Shown here: one piece after another, positions 52,189 to 61,409 of the stretch
Layout: every line of letters starts with the position of its first letter
Numbering within the stretch: position 1 is the stretch's first letter
Source: JAQWBS01 sp047975765
GTDB lineage: Bacteria > Pseudomonadota > Alphaproteobacteria > RF32 > CAG-239
Direction: 5' to 3'
Assembly: GCA_047975765.1 (NCBI GenBank)
Contig: JBKEEF010000004.1
Location: 1-64,000, forward strand
Length of the DNA: 64,000 bases
Made by a program: the position numbers and the translations under genes
Notes under the pieces: generated by a model
What the model was told of the DNA's origin: nothing
Database searches by the model: none
What the model saw: the letters and a program-made list of their open reading frames with translations, nothing else

Positions 52189-55100
52189 TTGAAAAAAGTT
52201 ATTTTAGCAGTTATTGGAGCTTTAGTTATTGGAGCTGCGTCATTTTTTCTATATGTTTCCATGATAGACTGGAATTTACATAAAGATAAAATTGCTAATC
52301 AGTTTTCAAATGTCACTGGCAAAAAGGTCGTTTTTAGCGGTCCAGTGAGTTTTAATGTATTTCCTTCTCCTTATTTGACGGCTTCAAATGTCAAAATATA
52401 TAATGATTCAGCAGATATGTCTGCACCACCACTTGCTACAATTAATGAACTTGTTGCTGAACTTTCTCTCTTTCCTCTGTTACATGGCAATTTTGATGTC
52501 AAAAAAATGTTTCTTCGCGAACCAGAAATGTTTGTTGAAGTTTTACCTGAAGGAAAAATCAACTGGCAAAGCAATCTTCCTGTGAATTATGATGCTCCAA
52601 AAGAAAGAATTGAAGTTGCTTTAGATAGTGTGATGATCGAAAAAGCAAAACTTAATATTGTTTCAAAAGAGCTCGGACTTAATCTTTCTTTTGATAATTT
52701 GAATGCTGAAATTATTGCAGATAGTATTTTTGGTCCATACCGTATTGAGGGAAGTTATATTAATGATAATAACCCAGAAGGTTTTGCACTTTCACTTGGG
52801 CAGTTTTCAGAAAGTTTTGCTACCTCTCTCAATTTTGTTATTCGTCACCCAAAATCCGATTCATACCTACGTTTTGATGGTTCATTTTTCCTTAAAAATA
52901 GTGCTGTTAATGGAAGTGTTGTTGTTGAATCTGCACGTTTGACAGATTTTGTAAATTCATATTTCCCTCGTTTTACATTTGATAAAAAATATGAGTTTCC
53001 TTTGGCAATGTCAATGGAAGTCAACACGAATCGTACAAAGATTGATGTTTCGAACTTTGTTGTGAAATATGGTGGTACGGCTGGTGCTGGAAATATTTTA
53101 ATTCCGCTTAAGGCAGATGAATTTAATACAAATGATAGTGAAACGGTTGAGAGAAAGAAAGTTGAAGTCGCTTTCAATATGACAGATTTAGATTTAAATC
53201 CATTTATTATGGCAATTAACGACAGTTACAAAGATTCAAAAGATTATAAATTGGATTTAGGTTATGATATTCTTTTCGATTTGAAATCTGTTAAAACAGT
53301 TTATAAAGACCAAAATATCAGAGATTTTGTTTTGAGTTTTGATCTCCTTGATAAGTCGCTCAATCTTCATTCTCTTGGTGGCATATTCCCTGGCGAAACA
53401 ACACTGACAACACAAGGAAATATTTTTTCCAAAGATGAAAAGCTTTCTTATAATTTTGATATCACAGCAAATAGTTTGGATTTTCTAAAACTTTCTTCTT
53501 GGTTGGGATATAATTTGCCAGCAGTTAACAACACAACTTACAGAAATTTTGAAATTTCTACAGGAGTTTCAGGAAACAATGAAGTGACTAAAATTGCTCC
53601 TTTGAAGGTTAAGGTAGATAAAACAAATTTCAGTGGAGAGATGGGAATTGTTTGGGGTGATAGACCAAATATTTATGCAAATATGGATATTGATGCTATA
53701 AATTTTGATAATTATTTTGAAAAAATCCCTGATGAAGTTTCTGCAAAAGGTTGGGGAGAGACATTTAAATATGCAGCTTCAAAACTGGGTATAATAAACG
53801 ATTATGAGATAAAATTTGACACAAACTTATTGCTCGGAATTTATAATTCTGTACCATTTGAAAATACTGAAATTGCTTTCTCCGCTGATAAAGGTGTTGT
53901 GAATTTGGAAAAATTGAATATCACAAGTGTAAAAAATTCCACAATGGATTTTACTGGAACTTTACAAGGTTTTGGCACAAGCAATCCATCTTTTTCAAAT
54001 ATTAAATATAATGTGTCAACACAAGACTTTTATTCTCTTTTTTCAAATGACAATCTTCCAACATTTATGAAACAGGCGAATGATTTCAAAAAGTTTGAAG
54101 CAAAAGGAATCATTACTGGTAATTTTGATAAATATGTGACTAAAACAGTTTTCAAACTAGATGATATTAATGCTGTCTATTCTGGTGAAGTTAGTAAAAT
54201 CAATAATGAACAAGCTTTTAATGGGAAACTTGACCTTAGAACGCCAGATTTTGTTAAGTTTGTAAATAAGTTTGGCGTGAATTATGCTCCAACAGCTCTT
54301 TCTATGGGCGTTTTGAGAATTGGCACAAATATTTCAGGTAGTGACAAGAAGTTTTCGCTAAAAGATATGGAGCTTTTCATTGGTCCAAACACATTTAAAG
54401 GAAGCTTAGATTATAGCAAAGTTGAGGACAAAAATAATATATCCTTTGATTTGGCAATTAATCGTTTTGAGCTAGATAGGTTTTTCTATAATAAGGGTGC
54501 ACAAGCAAATTCTGGTGCGAAATTTTCAGTTGAAAATGCAGCAGGTGCAGATTTCTTGACAAAGCCATTTTGGGATAAAACGGCTTATGATTATACACCT
54601 TTCCAAAAATATACAATCAACGGCAAAGTTGCGGTTGAAACTTTGACTTATGGAAGTGAAGATATTTCTGGTGCGACATTTGCTTTGTCTCTTGATAATC
54701 AATTGCTTCGTATTCAAAACTTGAGTGGTAAATACCACAATGGAGCGATTACTTCAGCATTGATTGAGCTTGGGATGTTTGGTTCTACTTATATTAAAGG
54801 AGATATCAATTTAGCCAATTCTACACTTGATTCGAAATATTTTTCAGGTTTGAAATATGGGTTGTTGTCAGGTTCATTAAATATGAATGCTGTCTTTAAC
54901 ACAGCTGCTACTTCATTCTTTGATATGATGACTAATTTAACAGGTGAAATTAAATTTAATATTTCTAACCCTGTGTTGAAGGGATGGGATTTAGATGAAA
55001 TTGAAATTGATTTAGAAAAAAGAACTGTGTCAGAAGGATTGACAGCATTCTTGCAAGCAAATTTACAGACTGGAAAAACAGAGTTTGATGATTTTTCAGG

Positions 55101-56421
55101 TAGGGTCACTTTTAATATGGCAGCCTTTCAATTTTTTGAAACAAAATTTTCTAAGGATAATGTTGGCGTTGGCGTTGTGGCAAATGGAGATATTGGTTTG
55201 TGGGACATGAAAACAAACTATGTCGCAGATTATTTTAATACAAAATCAAAATTCAAACTCAATTATAGTTTGTCTGGTCCAATTTCGACACCAAGTTTGT
55301 TTGTTGATGCTACAAATATTGCTGCTATCTATGACAATAAAAACAGGCAAATTGCAGAAGAACAAAAGGAAAAAGCAAAACGCAGAAGTGAGAATTTGAT
55401 TTTTGAAGTAGATAAAGAAAGAGAAAGAAGTGCTATTCTTAATCGTAAGATTGATGAGAAAATTCGTTTTATTATGGGACGTTTAGAATCGGTCACAAAT
55501 GAAACAGTTAAACAAGAATATTCTCAGATTATGCACTCTCTACAAGTTCAAGAATCTGAAATCGCGGGAATGCTTGGTGAAACCCAAAATCCGCAAAATC
55601 TGGATTTGAATGAAGACTATATAAAAAATATGAACCGCAAAAATGATAATTATGAAAAAACAGTTTCTGATCTTTTGGTGGGGGTTGATGGAATTTATTA
55701 TAGAGATATTAAAGAGGCTCTAAATTCCAAATATAACTCACTTGCTGATAAGTATGGTCGCAGTCGTCAGAATGTTGTGAAGTATCGTGATGAATTTGTA
55801 AAATATCCCGTAAGAATGGCAGTAATGGGTAAAGTTTTTGTTTTGGATAATGATGCAAAAATCACCGAACTTAAATCTAAAATTGAAAGCGGTTTTTCAG
55901 CAATGGATAATATTAACACAGAGGCAAGTCAGGAATATATTGTTGCTCAAGCTTTGAACAATCTAGATGAAATTAAGGCTTATGATGCTCAAGTTGATCG
56001 CTCATTGGTGGAAGTTGATGCTCGTGCAAAAGAAATTGACGAAACAATTGTTGAGCTAAACGAATATACAGAGGCACTCGTGACAGCTCAAGAAGAAGCT
56101 TATGATGCTCAAGTTAAAGATACAGAAGTTAAAAATAAACTTGATGCAAACAAAGGGTCGATTTCTGCAAATGGAAAAGTGACAACTTTAGTCCGCGATA
56201 TCAGCGAAATAAAAAAGTCTGAAGAGGCTGTTGCTGGAGAGGGTGTGAAGGTTCTTGATTTCTCTAAAATTGACTCTAAGGTTGAGGAGGTGAAACCTGC
56301 TCAAAAAGTCATTTCTAGAGAAGAGGTTAATAGAATTATCACAGAAAAAACAGAAGGTATTTTGAGCAAAAAAGAGGGCTCTGAAAAATCTTCTGTTAGT
56401 GGTGTTATTATCAAGAAATAA
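52189..56421 (+). CDS. Large AsmA family protein
   Basis: A 1410-residue protein. One N-terminal membrane helix (about 3-25), then the AsmA N-terminal signature (KDKIANQFSNVTGKKVVFSG, then FNVFPSPYLTASNVKI), a very long beta-rich periplasmic region to about 1040, and the conserved AsmA C-terminal part (TGEIKFNISNPVLKGWDLDE). The end, about 1050-1410, is helical and charged with coiled-coil character, which is unusual. AsmA/TamB-like proteins are thought to carry phospholipids to the outer membrane. It starts with TTG 52189 behind AAAGGAG at 6-7 nt. Confidence 0.88.
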   Translation: MKKVILAVIGALVIGAASFFLYVSMIDWNLHKDKIANQFSNVTGKKVVFSGPVSFNVFPSPYLTASNVKIYNDSADMSAPPLATINELVAELSLFPLLHGNFDVKKMFLREPEMFVEVLPEGKINWQSNLPVNYDAPKERIEVALDSVMIEKAKLNIVSKELGLNLSFDNLNAEIIADSIFGPYRIEGSYINDNNPEGFALSLGQFSESFATSLNFVIRHPKSDSYLRFDGSFFLKNSAVNGSVVVESARLTDFVNSYFPRFTFDKKYEFPLAMSMEVNTNRTKIDVSNFVVKYGGTAGAGNILIPLKADEFNTNDSETVERKKVEVAFNMTDLDLNPFIMAINDSYKDSKDYKLDLGYDILFDLKSVKTVYKDQNIRDFVLSFDLLDKSLNLHSLGGIFPGETTLTTQGNIFSKDEKLSYNFDITANSLDFLKLSSWLGYNLPAVNNTTYRNFEISTGVSGNNEVTKIAPLKVKVDKTNFSGEMGIVWGDRPNIYANMDIDAINFDNYFEKIPDEVSAKGWGETFKYAASKLGIINDYEIKFDTNLLLGIYNSVPFENTEIAFSADKGVVNLEKLNITSVKNSTMDFTGTLQGFGTSNPSFSNIKYNVSTQDFYSLFSNDNLPTFMKQANDFKKFEAKGIITGNFDKYVTKTVFKLDDINAVYSGEVSKINNEQAFNGKLDLRTPDFVKFVNKFGVNYAPTALSMGVLRIGTNISGSDKKFSLKDMELFIGPNTFKGSLDYSKVEDKNNISFDLAINRFELDRFFYNKGAQANSGAKFSVENAAGADFLTKPFWDKTAYDYTPFQKYTINGKVAVETLTYGSEDISGATFALSLDNQLLRIQNLSGKYHNGAITSALIELGMFGSTYIKGDINLANSTLDSKYFSGLKYGLLSGSLNMNAVFNTAATSFFDMMTNLTGEIKFNISNPVLKGWDLDEIEIDLEKRTVSEGLTAFLQANLQTGKTEFDDFSGRVTFNMAAFQFFETKFSKDNVGVGVVANGDIGLWDMKTNYVADYFNTKSKFKLNYSLSGPISTPSLFVDATNIAAIYDNKNRQIAEEQKEKAKRRSENLIFEVDKERERSAILNRKIDEKIRFIMGRLESVTNETVKQEYSQIMHSLQVQESEIAGMLGETQNPQNLDLNEDYIKNMNRKNDNYEKTVSDLLVGVDGIYYRDIKEALNSKYNSLADKYGRSRQNVVKYRDEFVKYPVRMAVMGKVFVLDNDAKITELKSKIESGFSAMDNINTEASQEYIVAQALNNLDEIKAYDAQVDRSLVEVDARAKEIDETIVELNEYTEALVTAQEEAYDAQVKDTEVKNKLDANKGSISANGKVTTLVRDISEIKKSEEAVAGEGVKVLDFSKIDSKVEEVKPAQKVISREEVNRIITEKTEGILSKKEGSEKSSVSGVIIKK

Positions 56422-56492
56422 CTCTTGAGAATAAATCCTTTTATGATATAAGACTTCTATAACAATTGTATTATTAATAGGAGTTTTATATC

Positions 56493-57386
56493 ATGAAAAA
56501 GAGACCAGAGGTTTGCATTCTTCCTGTTGCCGGACTTTCTACTAGAAATCTTCCGTCTACCAAAGCTCTCCACAAAGGTTTTTTAACACTTAACAGCAAA
56601 CCAATAATTCAATATGCGGTTGATGCTTGTGCCGAAATTGGCGTCAAAGAAATTGTGTTCATTTATAGTGACCAATCTTGTAAACATCTTTTTGAAACTC
56701 ACTATTCCAAAAATGAATGGTTGGAAGAACATCTTCTCGAAAAAAATAAATTAGATATCTTAAAAACATTGCGTGAAATTGTCCCTGAAGGTATGAAGTT
56801 TTCTTTTGCTGAGCAAAAAGAACCAAAAGGAAATGGTCATGCTGTTTTAATGGCGAAAGAAATTGTTGGGGATAGAGATTTTATCGTGATGTGGCCAGAT
56901 GATGTTTATGTGGCTAAAAAAGGTTCTGAAGGTATTTTGAAACAACTTCTTCATGTTTATGATGAGTTTGGTGGTGTTGTTCAAAATACTGGTGTGTTTC
57001 CTGATAGTGAAATTGTTCGTTATGGTGTTTTAGAAGGTGCAAGAAGAGAAGGTAATATCATTCATGCGAATGGTTTGATTGAAAAGCCGGCTGCTGATAA
57101 AATTCCATCAAACTTTGGCGTGTTGGGACCATACTTGTTGCCAAATGAAATTATGAAAATTTTGCCTGAAGTTTCTAAAGGAACAAATGGAGAAATCAAT
57201 CTTGCAGATGCTATTGGTTTAGCTGCCAAACGTGGTATGAAAATGACAGGTGTTATTTGTGATGCAATGCGCATGGATTGTGGTACAAATGAGGAACTTG
57301 CAAAGGCAAATATTAAGTTGTCTCTCATTCAGAATGAAGATTTGCGTCATTATGCAAAAGAACTTTTGAAAGAGTTAGAAGCGTAA
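56493..57386 (+). CDS. galU: UTP-glucose-1-phosphate uridylyltransferase
   Basis: A 297-residue nucleotidyltransferase. The N-terminal loop reads VAGLSTRNLPSTKALHKGFL, where GalU usually has GxGTRfLPaTKxxPKEML, so the P-K-E part is altered. EQKEPKGNGHAVLMAKEIVG, VMWPDDVY and IEKPAADKIPSNFGVLGPYL fit the rest of the active site. It makes UDP-glucose for envelope polysaccharides. ATAGGAG precedes the ATG. cutA follows after 2 bp. Confidence 0.88.
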   Translation: MKKRPEVCILPVAGLSTRNLPSTKALHKGFLTLNSKPIIQYAVDACAEIGVKEIVFIYSDQSCKHLFETHYSKNEWLEEHLLEKNKLDILKTLREIVPEGMKFSFAEQKEPKGNGHAVLMAKEIVGDRDFIVMWPDDVYVAKKGSEGILKQLLHVYDEFGGVVQNTGVFPDSEIVRYGVLEGARREGNIIHANGLIEKPAADKIPSNFGVLGPYLLPNEIMKILPEVSKGTNGEINLADAIGLAAKRGMKMTGVICDAMRMDCGTNEELAKANIKLSLIQNEDLRHYAKELLKELEA

Positions 57387-57388
57387 TT

Positions 57389-57697
57389 ATGTTTCAAGTC
57401 GTTTTAACAACAGCCAAAGATAAAATTGAAGCTGAAGTTATTGCTAAGACTTTATTGGAAGAAAAGTTGTGTGCTTGCATACAACTTTTTCCAATTTCAA
57501 GTTACTATCATTGGGAAGGTAAATTTGAAAATTCGTCAGAGCTTTTGCTTTTGATAAAAACTAGAAAAGAGTTGTATTCTGAAGTCGAGAAACGAATTTT
57601 GGAACTTCATTCTTATGATGTTCCTGAAATTATCTCTTTACCAATTGAAAATGGTTTTTCTGGTTATTTAGATTGGATTAAAAAAGAAACAAAATAA
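57389..57697 (+). CDS. cutA: Divalent-cation tolerance protein CutA
   Basis: A 102-residue ferredoxin-like fold protein. KLCACIQLFPISSYYHWEGK and HSYDVPEIISLPIENG are the family hallmarks, with length as expected. CutA forms trimers and is linked to copper tolerance, though its role is unclear. It is co-transcribed with galU and followed by a terminator. Confidence 0.93.
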   Translation: MFQVVLTTAKDKIEAEVIAKTLLEEKLCACIQLFPISSYYHWEGKFENSSELLLLIKTRKELYSEVEKRILELHSYDVPEIISLPIENGFSGYLDWIKKETK

Positions 57698-57727
57698 AAA
57701 GGTTTGTTCTAATGAACAAACCTTTTT
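57696..57727. terminator. Intrinsic terminator after cutA
   Basis: Perfect 14-bp arms AAAAAGGTTTGTTC and GAACAAACCTTTTT, loop TAAT. Confidence 0.93.
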
Positions 57728-57743
57728 TGTAATCTGCGAGAAA

Positions 57744-58016
57744 TTACGCGATTTTTTTGTGCTTTTTATGAGTTTGGTATGAATAACCATTTTTTATCCT
57801 CATTTGATTGGCAGCAGTTTTGTTCTTTTGGAACATAGCTTGCGTAAAACTGGATTTTGTTTTCCTAACTCCCATAGCTTTTCTAATTTTTTTAATAGAT
57901 TATCTTTTTTGAGAGCGAAATATTCGTTTTCCCTGATTGATGATTTTTTTATCTCCAATTGTTTTTGGAACAGGGATCGTTGTCGCTTTTCTTTGAGGAA
58001 TGAAAAAATTTCTCAT
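57744..58016 (-). pseudogene. Small very basic reading frame with one in-frame stop
   Basis: From ATG 58016 the frame reads MRNFFIPQRKATTIPVPKTI and on to RIFRSQKR, stops at TAA 57902-57900 (codon 39), and continues in the same frame to MGVRKTKSSFTQAMFQKNKT and a Lys/His-rich end at 57744. Both halves are strongly basic. A second minus-strand frame over the same bases is also open and helical in character (SSIRENEYFALKKDNLLKKL) but has no start codon. Support for transcription: the ATTATTTAT leader (complement of 58042-58050) and TTTTTTTGTCC upstream, plus terminators on both sides. Which frame, if any, is used is uncertain. Confidence 0.4.
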
Positions 58017-58095
58017 AACATTTTAATTTTAATAATTAGTAATAAATAATTGAGTTGAACATCCTTTATAATATATATGGACAAAAAAATCAACA

Positions 58096-58127
58096 AAAAA
58101 AGCTCCAAAAATTTTTTGGAGCTTTTT
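58096..58127. terminator. Intrinsic terminator after pfkA
   Basis: AAAAAGCTCCAAAA and TTTTGGAGCTTTTT form a 14-bp stem, with T-runs on both strands; it serves pfkA on the minus strand. Confidence 0.85.
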
Positions 58128-58156
58128 AGATGTCATAAAGCATAAAGTAAGGTGAA

Positions 58157-59239
58157 TTATTTCACTTCGCCAATATACATTCCAACAGCTTGAGCAGCTT
58201 TCACATAGTCACTGTTTACGTTAAGGAGTGTTGTACCTTCTTTGACAACATCTTCAATTTTGTACGCGTCAACTTTACCATTTTTCCAAACAACCATTTT
58301 GTGGTTTTCGCCGTTTTCCAAAAGTTCAATTGCTTTTGCACCAAAAAGAGTGCCTAAAAGTCTGTCAGAAGCTGTTGGGTGACCAGAACGTTGAATGTGT
58401 CCTAGTGTTGTAACGCGAGTTTGGAATTCTTTATATTTTGAGTTGATTTCAGCACTCAAATATTCGCCAACACCACCGTATACAGCTTCGCCAACAAGAT
58501 TTTGTTTATGGCTTATATGTCCGCCATTTTCAGTTTTCACACCTTCCGAAACAACGATGATTGCATGGTTGCGACCAGTTGCTTTAACTTCTTTCATTTT
58601 TTTGATGATAGAATCGATAGAATATGGGATTTCTGGGATGATGCAAACATCAGCGAATCCTGCAACAGCTGAATGGAGAGCAAGGTGACCAGCATCACGA
58701 CCCATTACTTCAACAATCAAGGCACGGTTGTGTGAACGTGCTGTGAGTTCTAGGCTATCAATGGCATCTGTACAAACTTGGCAGGCAGTTTCAAAGCCAA
58801 CAGAAGATTCTGTGATAGGTGTGTCATTATCAATTGTCTTAGGAACGCCAACAACTTTAACATCAGTTCCTTTGCAATAGTTACTTGTGATGTTCATAGA
58901 ACCGTCGCCACCAATGACAACAATTGCATCAAGACCCAAATCTTTAACGCCTTTTGCGAATCTCTTTGTCATTTCTTCAAGCGAATCCATCTTAACACCT
59001 TTGTTAAGAGAACCTAAATAGGAGCCACTTAGTCTTGGCCATGGTGTTGTTGAGAAATTGTCAACTGTCAAAACCTCATAGCTATGTGGTTCTTCTGTGA
59101 TGCCATCAGTTCCATTTTTAATTCCATATACTTCCCAACCTTTTTGAGTAGCCGAATTAACAACAGATCTGATGATTGCATTAAGCCCAGCACAGTCACC
59201 ACCACTTGTTAAAACACCAATTCTTTTTATCTTTGTCAT
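58157..59239 (-). CDS. pfkA: 6-phosphofructokinase
   Basis: A 360-residue enzyme. LTSGGDCAGLNAIIRSV is the ATP-binding start, VIGGDGSM has Gly where PPi-dependent enzymes have Asp, and VPKTIDNDTPITESSVGFET contains the catalytic Asp. EVMGRDAGHLAL and HIQRSGHPTASDR bind fructose-6-phosphate. Length and TITESSVGF-like wording fit the mixed-substrate group III enzymes. Most alphaproteobacteria lack a phosphofructokinase, so complete glycolysis here fits a fermentative life. Monocistronic. Confidence 0.92.
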   Translation of the reverse strand: MTKIKRIGVLTSGGDCAGLNAIIRSVVNSATQKGWEVYGIKNGTDGITEEPHSYEVLTVDNFSTTPWPRLSGSYLGSLNKGVKMDSLEEMTKRFAKGVKDLGLDAIVVIGGDGSMNITSNYCKGTDVKVVGVPKTIDNDTPITESSVGFETACQVCTDAIDSLELTARSHNRALIVEVMGRDAGHLALHSAVAGFADVCIIPEIPYSIDSIIKKMKEVKATGRNHAIIVVSEGVKTENGGHISHKQNLVGEAVYGGVGEYLSAEINSKYKEFQTRVTTLGHIQRSGHPTASDRLLGTLFGAKAIELLENGENHKMVVWKNGKVDAYKIEDVVKEGTTLLNVNSDYVKAAQAVGMYIGEVK

Positions 59240-59363
59240 TAAGTACTCCTATATTTTGTTGATACTTGTTTTATTTTGTTGTATACTAATACAAATTTTA
59301 TTTAATAGTTATTACTATAAATTAAAATTTATATATCTTTTTTTATTAAAAGGGTCAACAAGA

Positions 59364-59576
59364 ATGAATAATAAAGATAGTTTAAACAAGTTGCAACTGC
59401 ATTTGTGTGAGCTCAAGCTTGAAGAGAGAAGAGTCAACTTTGAGATTAAGGATATGCTTAAAAAAAGCAACATGGTAGACTTTTTTCAAGCTCAACAGCT
59501 TAACTCAACTAGGGTTGGGATAAAAAATAAAATTAAGACCGTAGAATCTAGCATCATGCCAAATATTATTGCCTAA
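59364..59576 (+). CDS. DUF465 (YdcH-like) small helical protein
   Basis: A 70-residue protein from ATG 59364; a longer frame upstream overlaps the pfkA start and is not supported. LNKLQLHLCELKLEERRVNF followed by a second helix and the C-terminal IMPNIIA matches DUF465, whose members end PDIIA in alphaproteobacteria. It forms a helical hairpin; the function is unknown. AAGGG lies upstream. Confidence 0.8.
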   Translation: MNNKDSLNKLQLHLCELKLEERRVNFEIKDMLKKSNMVDFFQAQQLNSTRVGIKNKIKTVESSIMPNIIA

Positions 59577-59680
59577 GAAAGAAGTTTTTTCTTGCAATCT
59601 ATTTGATGCTGTGATAATCAAAACGGGAATTTATAATTCAAAAACAATAACAAACTAAAATTGAAAAGGTGGTGATTTAA

Positions 59681-59887
59681 GTGGTTCAAGTTACTGTTAT
59701 CGGTAATGATGTAGGGCAATCTTTGAAAGTTTTGAAAAAGAAAATGCAAAGAGAAGGCGTTTTCCGCGAGATGAAATTAAGACGTCATCATGAAAAATCT
59801 TCTGAGAAAAAAGCTCGTCGCCAAGCGGAAGCTGTTAGACGTGCTCGTAAGCAACTACGTAAACGCTTAGAGACTGAAGGATTTTAG
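59681..59887 (+). CDS. rpsU: 30S ribosomal protein S21
   Basis: A 68-residue, very basic protein: VQVTVIGNDVGQSLKVLKKK, FREMKLRRHHEKSSEKKARR and a Lys/Arg-rich end. It starts with GTG 59681 behind AGGTGG. It helps initiation on the small subunit. A terminator follows. Confidence 0.95.
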   Translation: MVQVTVIGNDVGQSLKVLKKKMQREGVFREMKLRRHHEKSSEKKARRQAEAVRRARKQLRKRLETEGF

Positions 59888-59909
59888 AATTTATTTTCTA
59901 AATGAAAAG

Positions 59910-59945
59910 AAAGGCTTAGATGTAAATCTAGGCCTTTTTTGTTTT
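59910..59945 (+). terminator. Intrinsic terminator after rpsU
   Basis: AAAGGCTTAGAT and ATCTAGGCCTTT pair with one G-U, loop GTAA, then a T-run. Confidence 0.85.
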
Positions 59946-59984
59946 TTTGTGTATTATTTTTCTTGCATGTTATCTTTTTTAATT

Positions 59985-60008
59985 ATACCTTATACCCCTA
60001 TAAGGTAT
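59985..60008. promoter_or_regulatory. Perfect inverted repeat, likely operator of the five-gene operon
   Basis: ATACCTTATA (59985-59994) and TATAAGGTAT (59999-60008) flank CCCC, 30 bp before the first start codon. It is not followed by a T-run. The ACCTT...AAGGT layout recalls MerR-family operators, and ATACCCC recalls CsoR sites; both would be metal-responsive. The assignment is speculative. Confidence 0.5.
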
Positions 60009-60038
60009 TTAACTGTTAATTAATTATGGAGATTCGAA

Positions 60039-60419
60039 ATGAAAAAATTTGGATATGTCGTTTTAACAATTGCAGCATTTTTATTTTCAGCTGTGAGTAT
60101 CAATAAGGCTCAAGCAGAAGATGTGAAAACATATAGCCTTAAATATGAATGGCCAGAAAAACCAAAAGTGGGTGACCATGTTCTGAAAGTTAGGGTTTTT
60201 GAAGACAAAGAAATGGTGAGTGATGTTGATGTCTTGGTTAGCTATGATATGCCTTCGATGAGAGGTCATCATGACACGACAGCAAAAATGTTGAAAAATA
60301 AAAAAGGTGAATTTTTGCTCCCAATTAATTTTGCGATGAGAGGTGGTTGGGAAATTATTCTAACTGCACAAAAAGATGGTAAAGAAGTCGCAAAAGAAAC
60401 AATTTTATTGGATATCTAG
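60039..60419 (+). CDS. Periplasmic YtkA/FixH-like domain protein
   Basis: A 126-residue protein with a signal peptide (residues 1-26, ending KAQA) and one beta-sandwich domain. VGDHVLKVRVFEDKEMVSDV, YDMPSMRGHHD (Met/His-rich) and FAMRGGWEIILTAQ resemble the YtkA-like/FixH fold; Met and His residues could bind copper. First gene of five, with GGAG before the ATG. Confidence 0.7.
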   Translation: MKKFGYVVLTIAAFLFSAVSINKAQAEDVKTYSLKYEWPEKPKVGDHVLKVRVFEDKEMVSDVDVLVSYDMPSMRGHHDTTAKMLKNKKGEFLLPINFAMRGGWEIILTAQKDGKEVAKETILLDI

Positions 60420-60422
60420 TCT

Positions 60423-61400
60423 ATGAAAAAACTGTTTTATACATTATTGGGGTTGAGTTTCTTGACCCCAACTTATGCAAGAGCTTCGAACAGTTTGCTT
60501 TTTCTTGAAGCTCAAGGTGTGATGGGTTATTCCACAATGGATAAAGGCATTATCTATCGTTCAGGACATACGCATGACACAATGCAAAAAAATGGTGTTG
60601 GTTTTGATTATCTTCACAAGTTTTCTGGAGATTATGGTGACACTGGTACAGGTGCTTTACAAATGCGTATGGTTTGGGATGATGATAGGCAAAAATTTCA
60701 GCTCCAAACATATAATGCTTATCTGAAAGCAAAGACAGAACTGGCAGATGTTTGGGCAGGACATAACCGAATCGCTTATGGCTTAAGTTCTTATTGGGAT
60801 ACACATGCCGACTTGTTGCAACCACTTTCAATGAATGGTTTTGGAGAAGATAGAGATTGGGGGGTGGGGCTTAGTCGAGATTTTGAAAAAAGTGATTTGG
60901 CGTTTGCTTTGACTACAGGTTCGGGAATGGGACTTCGCACAAAAGGAAACTGGCTTGCTACATCAAGGGGTTCTTATGGGGTTTTGTCTCAGGACAATTA
61001 TAATATTGGTTTGTCGGCAATGGTTGGCGAGAAGCTTGAAACGATGGGCTATAAAGTGATGGATCCTGATCCTCAAAATGTAGCACTTGGTGCACTGGAT
61101 TTTTCTTATAATCACAACAGGTTTGAACATAAATTTGAAGTCGATTATGGGCAGAAATCTTCGAGGCAAGCTTATGCAGGGTTTTATCGTCTGGGGATTA
61201 ATTTTCTTGATGAGAATCGTCTAAAACTGGAAGGGCAATATGCTTATACACATGAAAAGGGTAAAGCAAATCAAATCCTAAGTGCAGGAACAACCTATAA
61301 AATCAATGCCGATTTAACAACGCGTTTGATGTATCAAAAAGAAAGAGAAATGAATAATGAAACAGTGGTTTTACAACTCTACTACTATTTTCGGTATTAA
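60423..61400 (+). CDS. Outer-membrane beta-barrel protein
   Basis: A 325-residue protein: signal peptide (about 1-21), then alternating amphipathic strands throughout (LQMRMVWDDDRQKFQLQTYN, LTTRLMYQKEREMNN) and the terminal VVLQLYYYFRY with a final aromatic, as outer-membrane barrels end. Roughly 14 strands by eye. HTHDT and several His/Asp-rich loops are exposed. Substrate unknown. Three bases after the preceding stop. Confidence 0.72.
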   Translation: MKKLFYTLLGLSFLTPTYARASNSLLFLEAQGVMGYSTMDKGIIYRSGHTHDTMQKNGVGFDYLHKFSGDYGDTGTGALQMRMVWDDDRQKFQLQTYNAYLKAKTELADVWAGHNRIAYGLSSYWDTHADLLQPLSMNGFGEDRDWGVGLSRDFEKSDLAFALTTGSGMGLRTKGNWLATSRGSYGVLSQDNYNIGLSAMVGEKLETMGYKVMDPDPQNVALGALDFSYNHNRFEHKFEVDYGQKSSRQAYAGFYRLGINFLDENRLKLEGQYAYTHEKGKANQILSAGTTYKINADLTTRLMYQKEREMNNETVVLQLYYYFRY

Positions 61401-61409
61401 GGAGGAATG

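Noticed and set aside
57804..58049. Plus-strand frame of 81 codons
   Set aside because: Antisense to the small minus-strand locus, starts without a ribosome site, and is Phe/Ser-rich as expected of a complement of Lys/Glu codons.
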